Source: Mermis nigrescens (Eukaryota; Nematoda; Enoplea; Mermithida; Mermithidae). From it: 64,000 nucleotides of DNA. Positions 22,896 through 36,100 of the stretch are shown here, piece by piece (the stretch's first letter is position 1; each line of letters begins with the position of its first letter). The notes under the pieces were generated by a model that saw only the letters and a list, made by a program, of their open reading frames with translations, searched no databases and was not told the origin of the DNA. The stretch lies in contig JAVLUZ010000154.1 in the NCBI GenBank assembly GCA_036768485.1, forward strand, positions 21,567,896-21,631,895. Direction: 5' to 3'. A program made the translations under genes and the position numbers.

Positions 22896-23059
22896 CCTTG
22901 AGTCTAAAATGCATGATTTTAGCCTGGCAAATACTTACCTATCATACATGCCCCAAATGTTAAGCGTTTTTGCAACAAAATTTCCGTGCATGTGCCTGCC
23001 AACACACAACGTGTTGGCAGTGTTGGGACTCGCGGTGGCAGTGTTTGGACTACACCGAA

Positions 23060-25063
23060 ATAGTAAACGAAGTCGAGCTTTTCAATGCTTCATGTGTCCA
23101 TACGTAAAACTGCAAATACATGCAAATATTAGGCACAGTACATGTATATAATCAGGTCAGAAATGCATTTTTCGCTGAACAAGGTAAAATCAAAGCAAAA
23201 TATAGTACTCACACTCACATGAGATTATTAATTTTACTGCTCAGACCAATTTGTTGCCAGAGTCAGATAACGTTGCTTCTTCTGAATTTGAAACGCCCAT
23301 TGAGTGCGCTTTAGTGATAATCAAAACTTCCGAAAGTGATGCGAACTTGATAATCGAAGAAAAAATGTTTCTTTCAAGCACAACATTTATTGATGAAACA
23401 TTAAATTTTGAAATTTTCGTACTGTAGGTGTTCACATTTATTATGCAAATAAAATATTGTACATACACACACATACATTATTATAGTTACTCGTGTACCT
23501 GTGTATCTAATCTTTGAATATGAATGCTCGTCTAATATGCTGGCTGGCTATAAAGAAAATTTGCAATTAAATTGTCTGAGGAAAGGCTTCTTGAATATTA
23601 AGAACTTTTTAAAACTGCTAAAATCACTTTTGCTAGCAGTTAAAAGCTAAACACTGCCTTGTTTTACATAAATATGTGGTTCATGCGCAATCCAGCACCA
23701 AAAAGGAGATAACCAAATTTTTCTGCTAATCTACGAGAATTAAGCGAGCAATCATATTCAAAGATTAGATACATTTATAGGTACCTATGTATGTACAAAA
23801 TGCATAATAAATGTACACACCTACAGTAAGCAGCGCAACGGCTGATCATTCTGCAGGCGTCTAAAAACAATAAAGTACCTACCTAACCCAACCAGTCTGA
23901 TTACGGTAGGCTGCATTTGGATTTTCAGCTCATCCACTAATTAATTTGCATTTCGTTGAAGCGTTCTTTTTTCGTCCGCCTACATATGTATACCTACTAC
24001 GTCTTTACCTGTCCGTAGTGTGTGGATCACAGCGGGTTTTAGCACATTTTTGGACATTTTAGCACCTTGTTATTTAACATTCGTGTAATTTCGGCGCAGC
24101 AGCCAATCGCACCTCCATTAAATGTCGCACGTGTTTAGAAATGGCCTCATTTTCGCACCTACGCAGCGCACAGCATGCTCTTAGTTTCTATGAGACTTAA
24201 TTATATTTGCATACTTTATGCAACAGAAATTCTTCCTGCCTGCAGAGGAGAGCACGGCGTTATAATTCGCTGCCTGTTCGAGAAATGCGCTTCACTGGTC
24301 TATCTTTTAATTAACCGGATAAGGACTAATTAGCACGTGTCTAATCTGAAGAAAAGCAAAAATGCAAATTTTATTATTGCTAATGGCACATTATCATTTA
24401 TTACGAATCAGTATGAGATAGTTACATTCCATCAGAATGCACGAAATCGAAAAAATCAGTAAATGGATTCCTCTCTACCCGGAAAGCTTTTTTGTTTTTC
24501 ACTGGACTCAGATGCATATTGTAATGTTCACGAGTCAATCACGTTCCTATAAAGTTTGGATATTAACGTATAAGTGTCGTTAAGGTATATATAACAAGAT
24601 ACTAGATACCAGATCAATTGACTAACAAGGTGTGATTTTCAATAGAAAATTTCAAGCGAATGTGACAAGAACCTATATGAGAAGCTCAATTGAGATTGAA
24701 AAGATATAGTCGGATATGCGATAGAAAAACATTATGAGCAGACCTGATTGTGAAGCTGGGGTCTAGCTCCTCGGAAAGTAAAACAGAGTTATTTGCAAAA
24801 ATGGGCAAAATTGAGGTCAAAACTTAAAACATTCACAAATTTCTTACAAAAATGCTTGAGATTCACCAGAAGGTCAATAATGTCAATTTTTATGTAACCT
24901 TTATGGCAATCCTTAGGTGTACCTGCCTATTTCAGGTAGGAAAAATCTCTCGACCCAAGACCGGCCTGACACCCCAGACATCGGACATACGCGCATTTAT
25001 CATCACGAGTAGACTGACTGTTATACTGCATGGTGACTCCCAAACCTATGCATAGAATAGTTA
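23060..25063. other. No recognisable gene
   Basis: AT-rich sequence with GTAC/TACATA-rich stretches. The longest frames (67-77 codons) have no motif or splice signal. Confidence 0.5.
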
Positions 25064-25071
25064 GTCAGTAA

Positions 25072-26273
25072 GGTCCCGTCTCGCTAGACCCACCGTCCCG
25101 CTTGACCCACCGTCCCGCTAGACCCACCGTCCCACTAGACCCACTTTTTCGTCCCGCTAGACCCACCGGAAGTCTCGCTAGACCCACCACGTGCATAATG
25201 AGGTGTCCCGCTAGACCCACCGTTTTGCGACCGTCCCGCTAGACCCATTGTCTCGGAAGACCCACCAGAGAAGAAAATTATGTACGCTTATAAGCAAAAA
25301 CAGAAACGCTTGCAAAGTATATCCATTCAAGTATATATGTTTGGTCAAATAACAGAAACGCTTGCAAAGTGTATCCATTCAAGTATACATGCTTAGTCAA
25401 ATATATAAATAATTAATTAAAAAATAATTACACTTAATTAACCACCTAATAAATTAAATTTAATTAATAAATAAATACATTTTGTATATTATTGCATGAA
25501 ATTGTGTACATTACAAATTATAACATGCAAAGAAGATATGTGCATGCGTGCGTGCATGTGTGTGGCAATGGTAAGTAACCAGCCATGGCCGATTATTTTT
25601 CAAGAATAAATTTTTATTTTTCATGTCAAGGAATACACTCTTGTCAAACACATTTCAGAGTGCATTTTTTGCTCTTTATCGTAATGGTATTGTACTCTTC
25701 GTATCCTCCGATCAGAGAATTTCCGCATACTAAGGAGGCACACAGATTGAAGCGTTGACACTGGATTCCGATAACAGTACAGATATGCACATATGAATAT
25801 GATGAAAAGCATGTAGGCATTTCACAAAGACGGCTCAACAATAATCGGACCGAACGGATGTTGCAAATCTTCACTAAAAAATCGAAAATGTTAATTAGGT
25901 CATTGTCAATAAATCCGAATCTCTTTTTAGAATTAGGACTAAGGAGGGCTAATGTTCATGTTGATTAGGTGGTTAATTAAATGTAATTATTTTTTAAATT
26001 AATTATTTATATATTTGACTAAACATATATACTTGAATGGATACACTTTGCAAGCCTTTCTGTTTTTGCTTATAAGCGTACATAATTTTCTTTTCTGGTG
26101 GGTCTTCCGAGACAGTGGGTCTAGCGGGACGGTCGCAAAACGGTGGGTCTAGCGGGACACCTCATTATGCACGTGGTGGGTCTAGCGAGACTCCGATGGG
26201 TCTAGCGGGACGAAAAAGTGGGTCTAGTGGGACGGCGGGTCTAGCAGGATGGTGGGTCAAGCGGGTCACAATC
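25072..26273. mobile_element. Element with inverted terminal arrays of a CCCGCTAGACCCACC unit
   Basis: 25072-25266 consists of about nine imperfect copies of GTCCCGCTAGACCCACC with short spacers; 26098-26270 is the inverted counterpart. The inverted match continues inward for about 200 bases (AATTATGTACGCTTATAAGC, CACTTTGCAAGC, TTAATTAACCACCTAAT). GTCAGTAA occurs directly outside both ends (25064-25071 and 26274-26281) and looks like an 8-base target duplication. The roughly 500-base core (25460-25960) has no convincing protein. An 8-base duplication would fit hAT- or P-like mechanisms, but the tips match no superfamily I can name. Confidence 0.75.
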
Positions 26274-26281
26274 GTCAGTAA

Positions 26282-27013
26282 TGCTCATGGCATATAAAAA
26301 CAATAGTCTGTTTCGATCCATTCGAGAAATAAGTAAGTGCCTTTTGCCACTAAGCTATTTCTTGTTTTCCCGTTTAGGTTTCATTGATCATGTCCCAAAT
26401 AGCACTTTTTCGTTCGATTTCAATTTAAACAGTGTAAATTCCGGCAGGAAGGGCGCCCAGGTTTTTCCAATTAAATGTCACAATCGTTACCAAAAATCAG
26501 ATACTTATGCACAAAATAGTGTTTTTAACTATCTTTAGGTAAATAAAATCGTTTCTAGCTCCTCCAACGACAATAAAAAAGTTGGAAATTTGTGAAAGTT
26601 AAATGTATGAAATATGTGAAGATGCTTCATACTAACAAAATTTCGTTAAATAAAATATGATGTAGAAACCCGGTGCAAAGCACCAAAATATAATATAGAA
26701 AATTAAGGCCAAATATATGTCAAAGAAATTCAAAAAGCGCGAAAATTTATTTTCCGTCATTTCGCTAATTAACAGTAAACTAGTTAAACTGCTGTTTTTT
26801 GCACAAAATCTCTGGAAGAGTCGCTAAATGTTCGCTGCATACAAAAGCGACATTTCTGAAACAAAGGTAAGGCATTAAAAACTGCTGAGGAAATATTGAA
26901 AATTATAGTATATGATGGCCGACAATCCTCAAAATAATCAGTTGCTTTTTCATAGTGAACTGGCCGAAATCTGGCAGGTTTCCTAAATATTATGCGTGCC
27001 TAAGCTCAACCTA
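26282..27013. other. No recognisable gene
   Basis: AT-rich; it includes a GGTGCAAAGCACC hairpin near 26671, a variant of the recurring short hairpin. The 85-codon frame at 26281-26538 has no recognisable feature. Confidence 0.5.
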
Positions 27014-27177
27014 TAGTCTGTTTCACACAACTTCGGTCAGAAATTTTAAAACTATTTCCGACAATTAGCTGACAGATTGCGATTACAGCATTGATCTGAT
27101 ATATAATTATCGATACCTCGGCTTACTGTCCTTGAAAATTCTTAGAATTTATGCACGAAGTTATGTGAAACAGACTA
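27014..27177. mobile_element. TAGTCTGTTTC MITE, copy 1
   Basis: Begins TAGTCTGTTTCACACAACTTC and ends GTTATGTGAAACAGACTA, about 164 bases, inverted ends, TA at both tips. The core GATTGCGATTA.AGCATTGATCTGATATATAATTATCG is shared with 58578-58748 and 59190-59321. Confidence 0.85.
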
Positions 27178-27202
27178 AGTTATGAAGCCATGCATTCCTT
27201 AA

Positions 27203-29232
27203 CTAACAAAAAAATGTTCCGATGGAACAAAAAAGATGAATATACTTGGAATTGTGGATTACTAAGGATGTAAAAGGAGGGGACTAGGAAAAAGCTGCCT
27301 AAAGTCGCAAAATCTGCTAAAAATCACACTTTCTCTCAGCAACGCAAAAAATCGAAGTATATTCTGCAGCCTCGAAAAATGTCTTTTTTAAATAATTTTC
27401 AAAGTTTCAGATAAGAGTGTCTAAACGAAATCTATAATGTTTACTTTTTTAAATTGCTGGCAAGTAGCAACGCGGACTAGCTTCGTATCCTGATTGATAG
27501 AAAAGTAAGTGGTATTGTATTCAAAGTTGTTTTATTTTGTTATGAGCATTATAGCAAGGAAAGCAGGGGCCAATTAATTAGTGCACACAATCGTTACGGG
27601 CATGCTAGTGTACCTACATTTAGTCTGTTTCAAGTCAACTTACGCGTTTCGTACTGTTTTAAACCAACGATTTCTTCAATTGTCTTGGATGCATCGATGT
27701 TTGCAATTTCATTCAATTGGCTTAGAAAGACTGTTAGTTTACTCAATATCATTTCCCATAGCTACTGCAGAGCTAACCTGCTGCTTTTCTATCATTTTTA
27801 TGGTTAAATATTTATTTTAATTTGATGGCCGCAGAATATACTTCGATTTTTTGCGTTGCTTAGGGAAAGTGTGATTTTTAGCAGATTTTGCGACTTTAGG
27901 CAGCTTTTTCTTAGTCCCCTCCTTTCACATCGTGTAGATAGTGTATCTACACGTGCCGTTACTTGTACGGCCTTTGCGCATATTAGTGCGCCAATTCCGA
28001 CCATCCGGTCATTTGTTTCCACTTTGGCGATCCAGCCATATTTTCAGATCGATGATATGACATGCGGAGGCATTCCGACCACGCAGTGTCAATTGGTTGG
28101 ACTCTTGTCGCTAGGTGTTGCGAGAGATACTATGATGCGACCTTTTTACTGTGGAACCCCCTACAAGTCCCCTATCACTTTTTACATTTAAAACATAGGC
28201 GACATGACCGCTATTCACGTTGAGCCTGTGCGGAGATCCGAAAAATCTATGTGCAAGAAGCACACAATTTTTGTCATAAACATATTATACAATATTTTCT
28301 TCTTCTATTACTGTAGGCCAATCCCCCTTAGGATTATTAGTTAGTTGGTGGCAGTTTTTGCCTTTGCTTTTGCGGCGTGTCGTTTCCGACTCTATCAGCG
28401 CCATTTGCTTGTACATTATTTTGATTTGGTAAAAGCACGAAAATCAATTGCTTAGGGGTGCAATATATCGCAAGCAGTTAGGAATTGGGACTAGGCCGGC
28501 CATAATTTTATTTCTTGCCGGATTTCGTTGGGTAAAGTCTTTATTTATCATTTTGTGCAAAATTTACAATTCCTCTTTCAAACCAAAAATCTATAAAAAT
28601 TATTACATAATTTTTATAGTGGATGACAGCCCGGAGTAGAGCTCTTTGTTGTTGTGTTTTAAGTACAGAGTGCTATTGGAACCAGAAATTATAAGTAGTT
28701 TCGCCATAGGTAATCTGGTGCGAAATCTTTTCAATTCTTTTCGCGAAAAATATTTCTTTTGGTCTAAAGTGGTCCAAGGACCTAGGGCGAATTCCGGTGT
28801 TATCTAATTACTCCTGGTTAAGATCTGCGGTCGGTATCTCCTTCCCATAATCTCCATAAGTACCGGACAGATTACGTCCGTGGAGATTTTAGGTAGTAGG
28901 TATTCAGGGTCATTTTGGAAGAGTGCAGGTTTTTACCGCAGCTTCTTGACCAGCGCTAGCTGTAGCATAGGTACTTAGGTAAGCCCCGAAGGTACTTACT
29001 AGGGTTCGCTGCTTTCGTAGTTGTTGTGTGTTGGGTATCTTCTCTGACGGCGTGCTGTCGGTTTAGTTATCCGTACATACTTCAAGTACTAAATCAGCCA
29101 ACTCGTTTGCGCGCGCTAAGATACTCCAATAACTCGATAGCGGGCGAAGCCCTCTAAGTTACAATCGTTAATAATCCACAATTCCAAGTATATTCATCTT
29201 TTTTGTTCCATCGGAGCATTTTTCTTTGCTAT
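27203..29232 (+). mobile_element. Second copy of the TA-flanked MITE, split by a solo LTR
   Basis: The left inverted repeat (27203-27375), core (27376-27830) and most of the right inverted repeat (27830-27932) match 3183-3940 in the same orientation. The right tip resumes at 29164-29232 after the inserted LTR. Terminal bases are CTAACAAAA and CTTTGCTAT, slightly diverged. Compared with copy 1 the core has an extra stretch of about 35 bases near 27660. Confidence 0.82.
27933..29163 (+). repeat. Solo LTR (second family) with 4-base target duplication
   Basis: TGTAGATAGTG...CTCTAAGTTACA, 1231 bases, inserted into the MITE's right arm. ATCG directly precedes (27929-27932) and follows (29164-29167) it, and the uninterrupted MITE copy at 3183-3940 shows the empty site. 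TG...CA ends, 4-base duplication and similarity to 18523-19525 support a solo LTR. The frame 27856-28191 inside it is not a gene. Confidence 0.85.
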
Positions 29233-32003
29233 AACCCTACTTTTAATTAGCATGATTTGAGTACATCAGTCAGTGAACACGTACAATAACATGCCACAAT
29301 AATGACAGCAGTCCAAGAACGCGGAAAACAATTTTGTTCTTAACATCAGCATTATCCTTTTTGAACAAGACATCCTTACATTATTTGAATAGATCAAAGT
29401 TTTTCAGCATAAACTTTACGCAAATATCAAGTGTAAGGAACACTAACGTTCAGATTTGGAAGGAAAATAAATTTGTATTATAAACTAAATATTAAAAACA
29501 AATGAATAGTGCAAACTTTACACAACTACCAGGTGTAGAGAAAACTAACAGTCAGATTCCCAATTCTGATTTTACGTAGAACATTTTGAAAAAAATAAAG
29601 CTTCCGCTAGGCTCTAGAACTAAAGTTAATATGCAGTGTAAACTCTACACAACCCCAGAGCGTAAAGAAGATTTCAGTCGGATTCGTAATTCTAATATTA
29701 CTCTGATATTACGATTAAGATTTATGGAAAAATTGAGTCTCCACAATAACGCGAGAACAAATAAACATCAGTTGTAAACTACTTTACACTACTGTTGAGT
29801 GTAAGCAAACGCGCTCAACTGGCGTCTCATATTTGATTCCTGGTACATTTTTATACTTTAGAAAAAATCAAGCTTCTGCAAGGTTCTAGAACTAAAGTTA
29901 ATATGCAGTGTAAACTTTACACAACCACAGAGTGTAAAGAAAATTTCAGTCGGATTCGTAATTCTGATAATACTCGATATTACGATAAACGTTTATGAAA
30001 AAATTAAGTCTCCACAATGGCTCGAGGACAAATAAATATCAGATGTAAACCATTTTACACCACTGTTGTGTGCAAACAAACTGGCGTATCACATTTGGTT
30101 TCTGGTTCATTTTTAAGCTTGAAACTATGTCCAGACTCATAACCCAGAACTTGGCAGAAAAAAACAAGACTGAATGAAACACGTTTTAATCCCCCATTTT
30201 TTGACTTTACACCTCCCAAAAAAGCTAAATATTGATGTAAACAAACGCGATTCGCTGTGACGCGTACCCTTTAGAAAGTACCTTATTTTTATCCTATTCG
30301 ACCTCGCCCTACTTCTGAACAGAGAAAGTGGCGAAAAAAATGGACAAACACGTATTTTCCACTGTCCACCACATTGTAAACTTCGAAAATCTGAACCTAA
30401 CGCTCCATGGAGCGTAAATAAATTCGGTTCGGGCCAGTTTGTAGCCCTTTGATTGTAGTACGTTTGTATGTGCCCAACTTATGTTCCGCAAAATATTTGA
30501 TATGATTTACCAATCATAATACGAAAAAAACCTGTTTTTTCGCCCATTTTACACTTCAGATTTCGAACTTAACACCTCCATAAAGAACTCAATATTACGT
30601 TTTTTGAACGCGGCTTGCTTCGACGTGTAGCCCTTGAAAGTTACTTTATTTCTACTTTATTCAATTCATCCCAACTCATAACCGAGAAAGTTGGCAGAGA
30701 AATCTTGGACAAAATTTGTTTTTTTACTCATCCACTAGAGTGTAAAGTTTAAACCCCTGGTACTGTGCATTGATTGTAGAAAAGCTTGCTGGTAAGCACA
30801 AGATAGCCCTTGATCCGTAGTACATTTCTGCCAGAAAAAATTTCCTAAGACTCATAACCGGAGTTGTTGGCAGACATAAACAAGTCGAAAACTCAACCAA
30901 AATGTGTCTTTTCACCCCCAGATTTTCGCACTCTTTACACTCCCATTCGAGAACTAAGGCGATATTCAAAAAACAAAAAAGTGTCATCTGCGGAACCTAA
31001 ATAGATGAATAAGTCAAATAGAGTGCATGGTTCTGCCAGAAGAATTAAAAAAATGAAGAAAGTCAGTATTCAGAAGATTTGAACACATTAGTCTTTTTTA
31101 AATCCGCATGCGAGAACGGATGCGTCAGCCTCTGCTCCAACTCAACATATCGGCGGATTTTAATACTTAGTCACATTATACTTTACGCTTTTGTGCAAAA
31201 ACCATTGAGTGTTAAGAAATTTTAAGGTCAGATTCGTAATCTACAACTGAGGGGCAATATTTTTCTGAAAAAATTGGTCCTTCGCCAATTGTTTGATACC
31301 CAATGCTCTGGGCGGAAAAATGCTTCCCGGTGTAAACTTTACACTTGTGCCAATACCGCAATATTATGTGTATAGAAACAAAATGAACTAGGATCTGTAA
31401 CGCAAAGGTCAGGGCACCTTTTAAGCATAATTATCATTATCCGCCTAATTAGCGGAGTAGCTGAAGAAATTTCGTTTTTTGTCTCGAACCATTTACACTA
31501 AAACGATCACAGATCAAGAAATATTGCGTAATAAAAGAAGAAAAAAGAGGTTTTGAGATATTATAATCCTCTACAACATAAAACCAATTGGACTGCACAG
31601 AAACTAAAATTGAGTTAGATAAGCTGAAGGACACGCAAAGAGTAAAAAACCCGTATACTTTACATTTTTGTGCAACAACCATTGAGTATGAAGAAATTTT
31701 AAGGTCAGATTCGTAATCTACAGCTCAGTGGTAACGTTTAAAAAAATTGGCCCTCCGCAAATTATTTGATTTTTCGGTTTACACTTTACACACTCATTGT
31801 TAACTCGGTATTGAGTTTAAACAAAAAAACAACACCGGCATCGAATTTTTTAATTATCCATCGATTGAAAAAAACCGCACCTCCCAGGTTTGTGCCGTTG
31901 TTGCTGTGAGGGGGGACACAAATTTCGCACTCGCTGTAGATAAACATATAAGAAAATAGCATGGCCAAGTATATTAATAGGTAGCGCTATCGCGCTACCT
32001 ATG
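29233..32003 (-). mobile_element. Right arm of the large inverted element
   Basis: Reverse-oriented copy of 293-3182, ending near a GTAGCGCTATCGCGCTACC hairpin where a different repeat begins. It lacks the PolB-like coding segment that precedes the left arm, so the similarity breaks at about 293/32003. Confidence 0.75.
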
Positions 32004-32187
32004 ATATTTTGTTCAATTTACTCAAAACTCGAATTTTTCGAATTTTTTAGAAAATTTTTAATGGTTTTATGTTTTAGAAAGAACGAGCATTGTCCGAAAC
32101 ACTAAAAAACAGCGTTTTATCGTATAGATACCCATAGTTTTTGGCCCAAAAAAAGGCATTTTCGAAAAATTTTTCGGGGCTGACCCC
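32004..32187 (+). repeat. GCGC-hairpin repeat family, partial copy
   Basis: Shares TATTTTGTTCAATTTACTC, TTTTATGTTTTAGAAAGA.CGAGCATTGTC and GCCCAAAAAAAGGCATTTT with copies at 35160, 36700, 38460, 60480 and 63545. Confidence 0.65.
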
Positions 32188-32189
32188 TA

Positions 32190-32354
32190 TAGTCTGTTTC
32201 TCATAAGTTTCGGCATAAATTTTAAGAATTTTTCCGATAGTAAGCCGACGGATTACGATAATTATATATCAAGTCAATGCTATAGTTGTAGTCTGTCGCC
32301 TTATTGTTGGACATAGTTTTCAAAATTTATGCCAAACGTATGTGCAACAGACTA
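32190..32354. mobile_element. TAGTCTGTTTC MITE, copy 2
   Basis: Starts TAGTCTGTTTCTCATAAGTTTC and ends TATGTGCAACAGACTA. More diverged in its core than the other copies, with GTAGTCTGT repeated internally near 32290. Confidence 0.78.
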
Positions 32355-32768
32355 TAAATCCTATGCAGATGCTTGCTTTGTCTATCAAACTACATAAAAA
32401 GCTCGAGAATGTCATCGACTTATTCTTAAAATTGATAACAGCCAGTAGACACCTGTATGTTTAACTATAATGATTAGTAGTAAGAATAACAGCTAAACAC
32501 TTAACTCAAATTATCTTATTATCCGCAACTGAAATATTTCTTAGTTTGAGTGAATGTGAATTTATTATATGCCGGCGACTGTTTAACAAAAATGTTTGAG
32601 AACAGGACACAGAAACGCACGCTACAACGGATAATACGAGAAAGTTGAATAGTTCAGGAGGAACGATACAATTCATTATCAATTTTCGAAAGGATCAAAT
32701 CACTTAAAAACATTTTTGGTCAGTACGTTGATTTATTTGTACAGAATTCCGTTTTATTCGAGTCATTC

Positions 32769-32774
32769 TTTATT
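32769..32774 (-). terminator. Candidate polyadenylation signal of the ZIP gene
   Basis: AATAAA on the minus strand, about 260 bases beyond the stop codon at 33032. A second AATAAA lies near 32732. No other gene is visible in 32360-33031, which I read as 3' UTR and flank. Confidence 0.35.
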
Positions 32775-33031
32775 ATTTTTGACACGAATAAAATACTGGA
32801 TCAACTAATTCAATTTCAAGAAATTAAACGTGAATTTGAAGCACACTATGTAGATCATAGAAAAGCTGACAAGAAATCACTCAATCTTTTTTTAACAATT
32901 GTGAAACCACCGGCTTCTAAAAATTAGAATGAAGAGATTACGAAAAACAACGTTAATAAAATATGTGTTCGATCAATACGAGCTCATATGTAATCGCGCA
33001 CCGTTACCCATAATGTTAAAATATAACTGTT

Positions 33032-33148
33032 TCATTCGTAGAATGCCAATAACAAAACTATAACATAACCGCCGATGAAGCCAACGTTCTGCAAGACGAA
33101 TGCCAGGCCCCACTTCAGGTGCTCCGAGCATTCTTTAATTTCGTTGAG
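33032..33148 (-). CDS. ZIP exon 7: last membrane segment and stop
   Basis: Acceptor TTTTAAAG precedes [14 protein letters not shown], followed by the hydrophobic segment [20 protein letters not shown] and TGA. LQN.G...G......A.YE is the usual ZIP carboxy end. The family's conserved M-L-P-E just after segment 7 reads M-L-N-E here. Confidence 0.9.
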   Translation of the reverse strand, partial: LNEIKECSEHLKWGLAFVLQNVGFIGGYVIVLLLAFYE

Positions 33149-36100
33149 CTTTAAAAAAAGGAAACAAAATATCAAAATTGTTGAAAATAATGAATTAAAA
33201 TTCGCTTCAAGAGAAAGAGATTTTGTACATTTAAAAGCCTGTTTTGCATAAATTTTAACAGGGTTTTTTTTGCAAAAGAATATTTTATCATTAATAAGCT
33301 TAATAGCTGAATGCACGAACCACTTCAATATAATGACAGAAGAGTGTTAATCTAGCGGTCTTATTAGTGACAGATTCAGGATTTTCGTTAAGGGGTAGTC
33401 ATGTACCCCGACACTTTCCCAAGCAGCCAAGAATAGGTTCCAAAATTAGATATTCATGTGCCGAATTTCTTCGCCGTTTTATAATATATTTGTTGCAGGA
33501 TTTCTCGGAAAACTTCAGAATTTTCAGCAGTTTTATTTGAAAAATGCTTAAATTATTTCGATTTTAGCAATATTTTTATAAAATTTAGGCAAAAAGAATG
33601 CTTAGAGACTCGAATTACTGCTCTATCCTTTAATTAGCGTAATTAGAGCGATATTAAAGGGTTGACGCGGTGCGTCGGATTTTTTAGAATTTATCCCTAA
33701 ACAATGGTGAAAACTATGCTGAAATAGTAATTTATGCTTCAGAAATCGTTTCGAGAGTCATGAAAATTTTTATCTGTACAGAAACCAATGAATCCGCCTT
33801 TTGATCTGAAGTGTAAAACGCATACGTATTTGAAGAAAATATATTACGAGATGCCTGCGGAACAGCGGCGTTCCAAAATGTTTGACTTTGCAGAAAATTG
33901 AGATCATTTTGAACTGGTTCTTAAGGAATGACGAATTAATTTCGTTCGCTTATAGAATCTACTTCAAAACAGATTTGTTTATTGATATATCTGTCTTCTT
34001 GTTAGTTTTGAATTGAGGAAAAGTTGCATTTGATCCGTAGAAAATCAGAGACCGAATTTCGAATCGAGCTTGGACTAATCTTTTACAGCATTAACATGTG
34101 CACAAACCAAACATTTATACAACTATAAGTTCTTGGAAATATTAAAAACAGGAAAGTAGAAGAGGATGATAATTCAGAATGAAAATTAAAGGGGAAACAA
34201 ACCAAACGGATGCGCGCCGATTTAGCACGTTGACTTTTTGCATATCATTCGTCTTATCACTTTTTATTAAAATAAGCAGATAATACGCAGGAAGTTCTTT
34301 GTCTTTTACTTACAAGAAAAAGGATCATGTGAGAACAAAGCCCATGCTGCACACCTTGGTCAGAAATCTTGAAACTCTCCGTACCTGACTTTAAACCCAA
34401 ATTCCGTCAAGCGTAGAAGAATTCCCAAATTTTTTTCAAATGTATTTCTGTTTTGCACTTCATTGATGCCACTAATTTAATTGCAACGGGCATGTCAAAA
34501 CAATTTGCCGCTCACAACTTTATTTTTAAAACTCGGTATAAAAAACAGTGAAACGCAAGATACGGGTTCCTAAATCTTCCATTTATAAACCAATAACGAC
34601 GGATTTCGTTTGATAAGCAAAGCGTAAAAACAAAAATTCTGGCACGCTGGTTTATATAAATCTTAAAAATGAATAAAAATTAAAGTATAAAGCGTAGAGC
34701 TTCCAAAAATTTACCATATGAACCAGCGATATATACAGAAATCCGCCGGCGACTAGGGCGAATATCCATTTACGCATGTTTTCTAATCCGCCCGCCTCAA
34801 TGCCAATGTAAAGACCAATGAAAGCAGTTAAAGCGGATAAGAAATTATAAAGCAGAGCTTTCTTCACGCTCATATTTGCATTTAGCAGAATGGCGAAATC
34901 CCCTAAAACGATTTAATAATAGATAGAAAAAATTAACAACTTTAGTGGTAAACCTATAGGCGGCAGGCATAATTACTTAACGTGCATCTTAACTGCGTGA
35001 AAGTGACGCACCGAAGAAATCTGATTGGTTTAGGAATCAAAATTCTCCTGAAATTAAGGTGTTTGTCCACCTGAATAAACTTTATCATCGTGATCCACCT
35101 CATGGAAGAGAAAATTAAGCATTTAGTCTAAAAATTCTTCTAAAAGCAGCATGTCCGCTGCATATTCGTACGTCTTCTTGGGGGGAGGTTTAGGGGTTTA
35201 ACCTCCAGAATGGCAACTGACCCACCCCCCGCAAAATGGCTGTGATCCTCCAGAAATATCGATTTGTGTAAAAGTTGGTACGAGTTGTAAAAAGTGTGCC
35301 TTTTTAGGCGTTTTTAGCTCATTTTTGGCTCAAAAATCTCAAATTTTCGGCGCTTCGCGCCATATAAACATTTTCCGACTATATTTTGTTAACTTTACTC
35401 AATTTTTTTTTCAAATTTTTCGAAATTTCTTTCACGTTTTTATGTTTTAGATAGAGCGAGCATTGTCTGAAACATCAAAACCAGTGTTTTTGACGTGCAC
35501 CCATCGTTTTTTAGCCCAAACAAGGCACTTTTTGAAAACTTTTGGGCCTGACCCTCCCTACAATTTAAAAAAATAATAAACAACTAAACAAACTGATTTA
35601 GATAAACATAACTGAACAATAGTGATATCGGCTAAAGCAGCCATTTTAAAGTTAGTAAAAATCTAAAAATTTTGTCTTTTTCAACTTCAGTCAAAAGGTC
35701 GGAATTTCTCCAATTTTACTAAAATTAATTAAATGCCGTATATTATTAAAAAAATGCCGCAAGCTCCTGAATTTGGTAAAAATATGATTGAAATTCGTAA
35801 ATAAAGCTGATTTAGTCTCAGCTGCTTGAGCCCGAAAGAAATGAAAAGTATCTTTAAGCTCGAACGGAATCAAATACTTCATAATCACCGATAAAAAGCC
35901 ACATTTGAATCAGACATACCGATTTCATGCGGCAGTTCATGGCACATAACCGCTATAGTCGTCGACAGACCAGACATGGGGCTTGACATAAATGCAGCAC
36001 CCATTGCTAAGCCGTCGCAGAAATTGTGTAGGCCGTCACCAAATATTATAACAAATGCCACAGGCTTAAGGCCTAAAGAATATTACTCATTTTACTTTCC

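Noticed and set aside
27856..28191. 111-codon plus-strand frame
   Set aside because: It lies across the MITE arm and the inserted solo LTR, so it cannot be an original gene.
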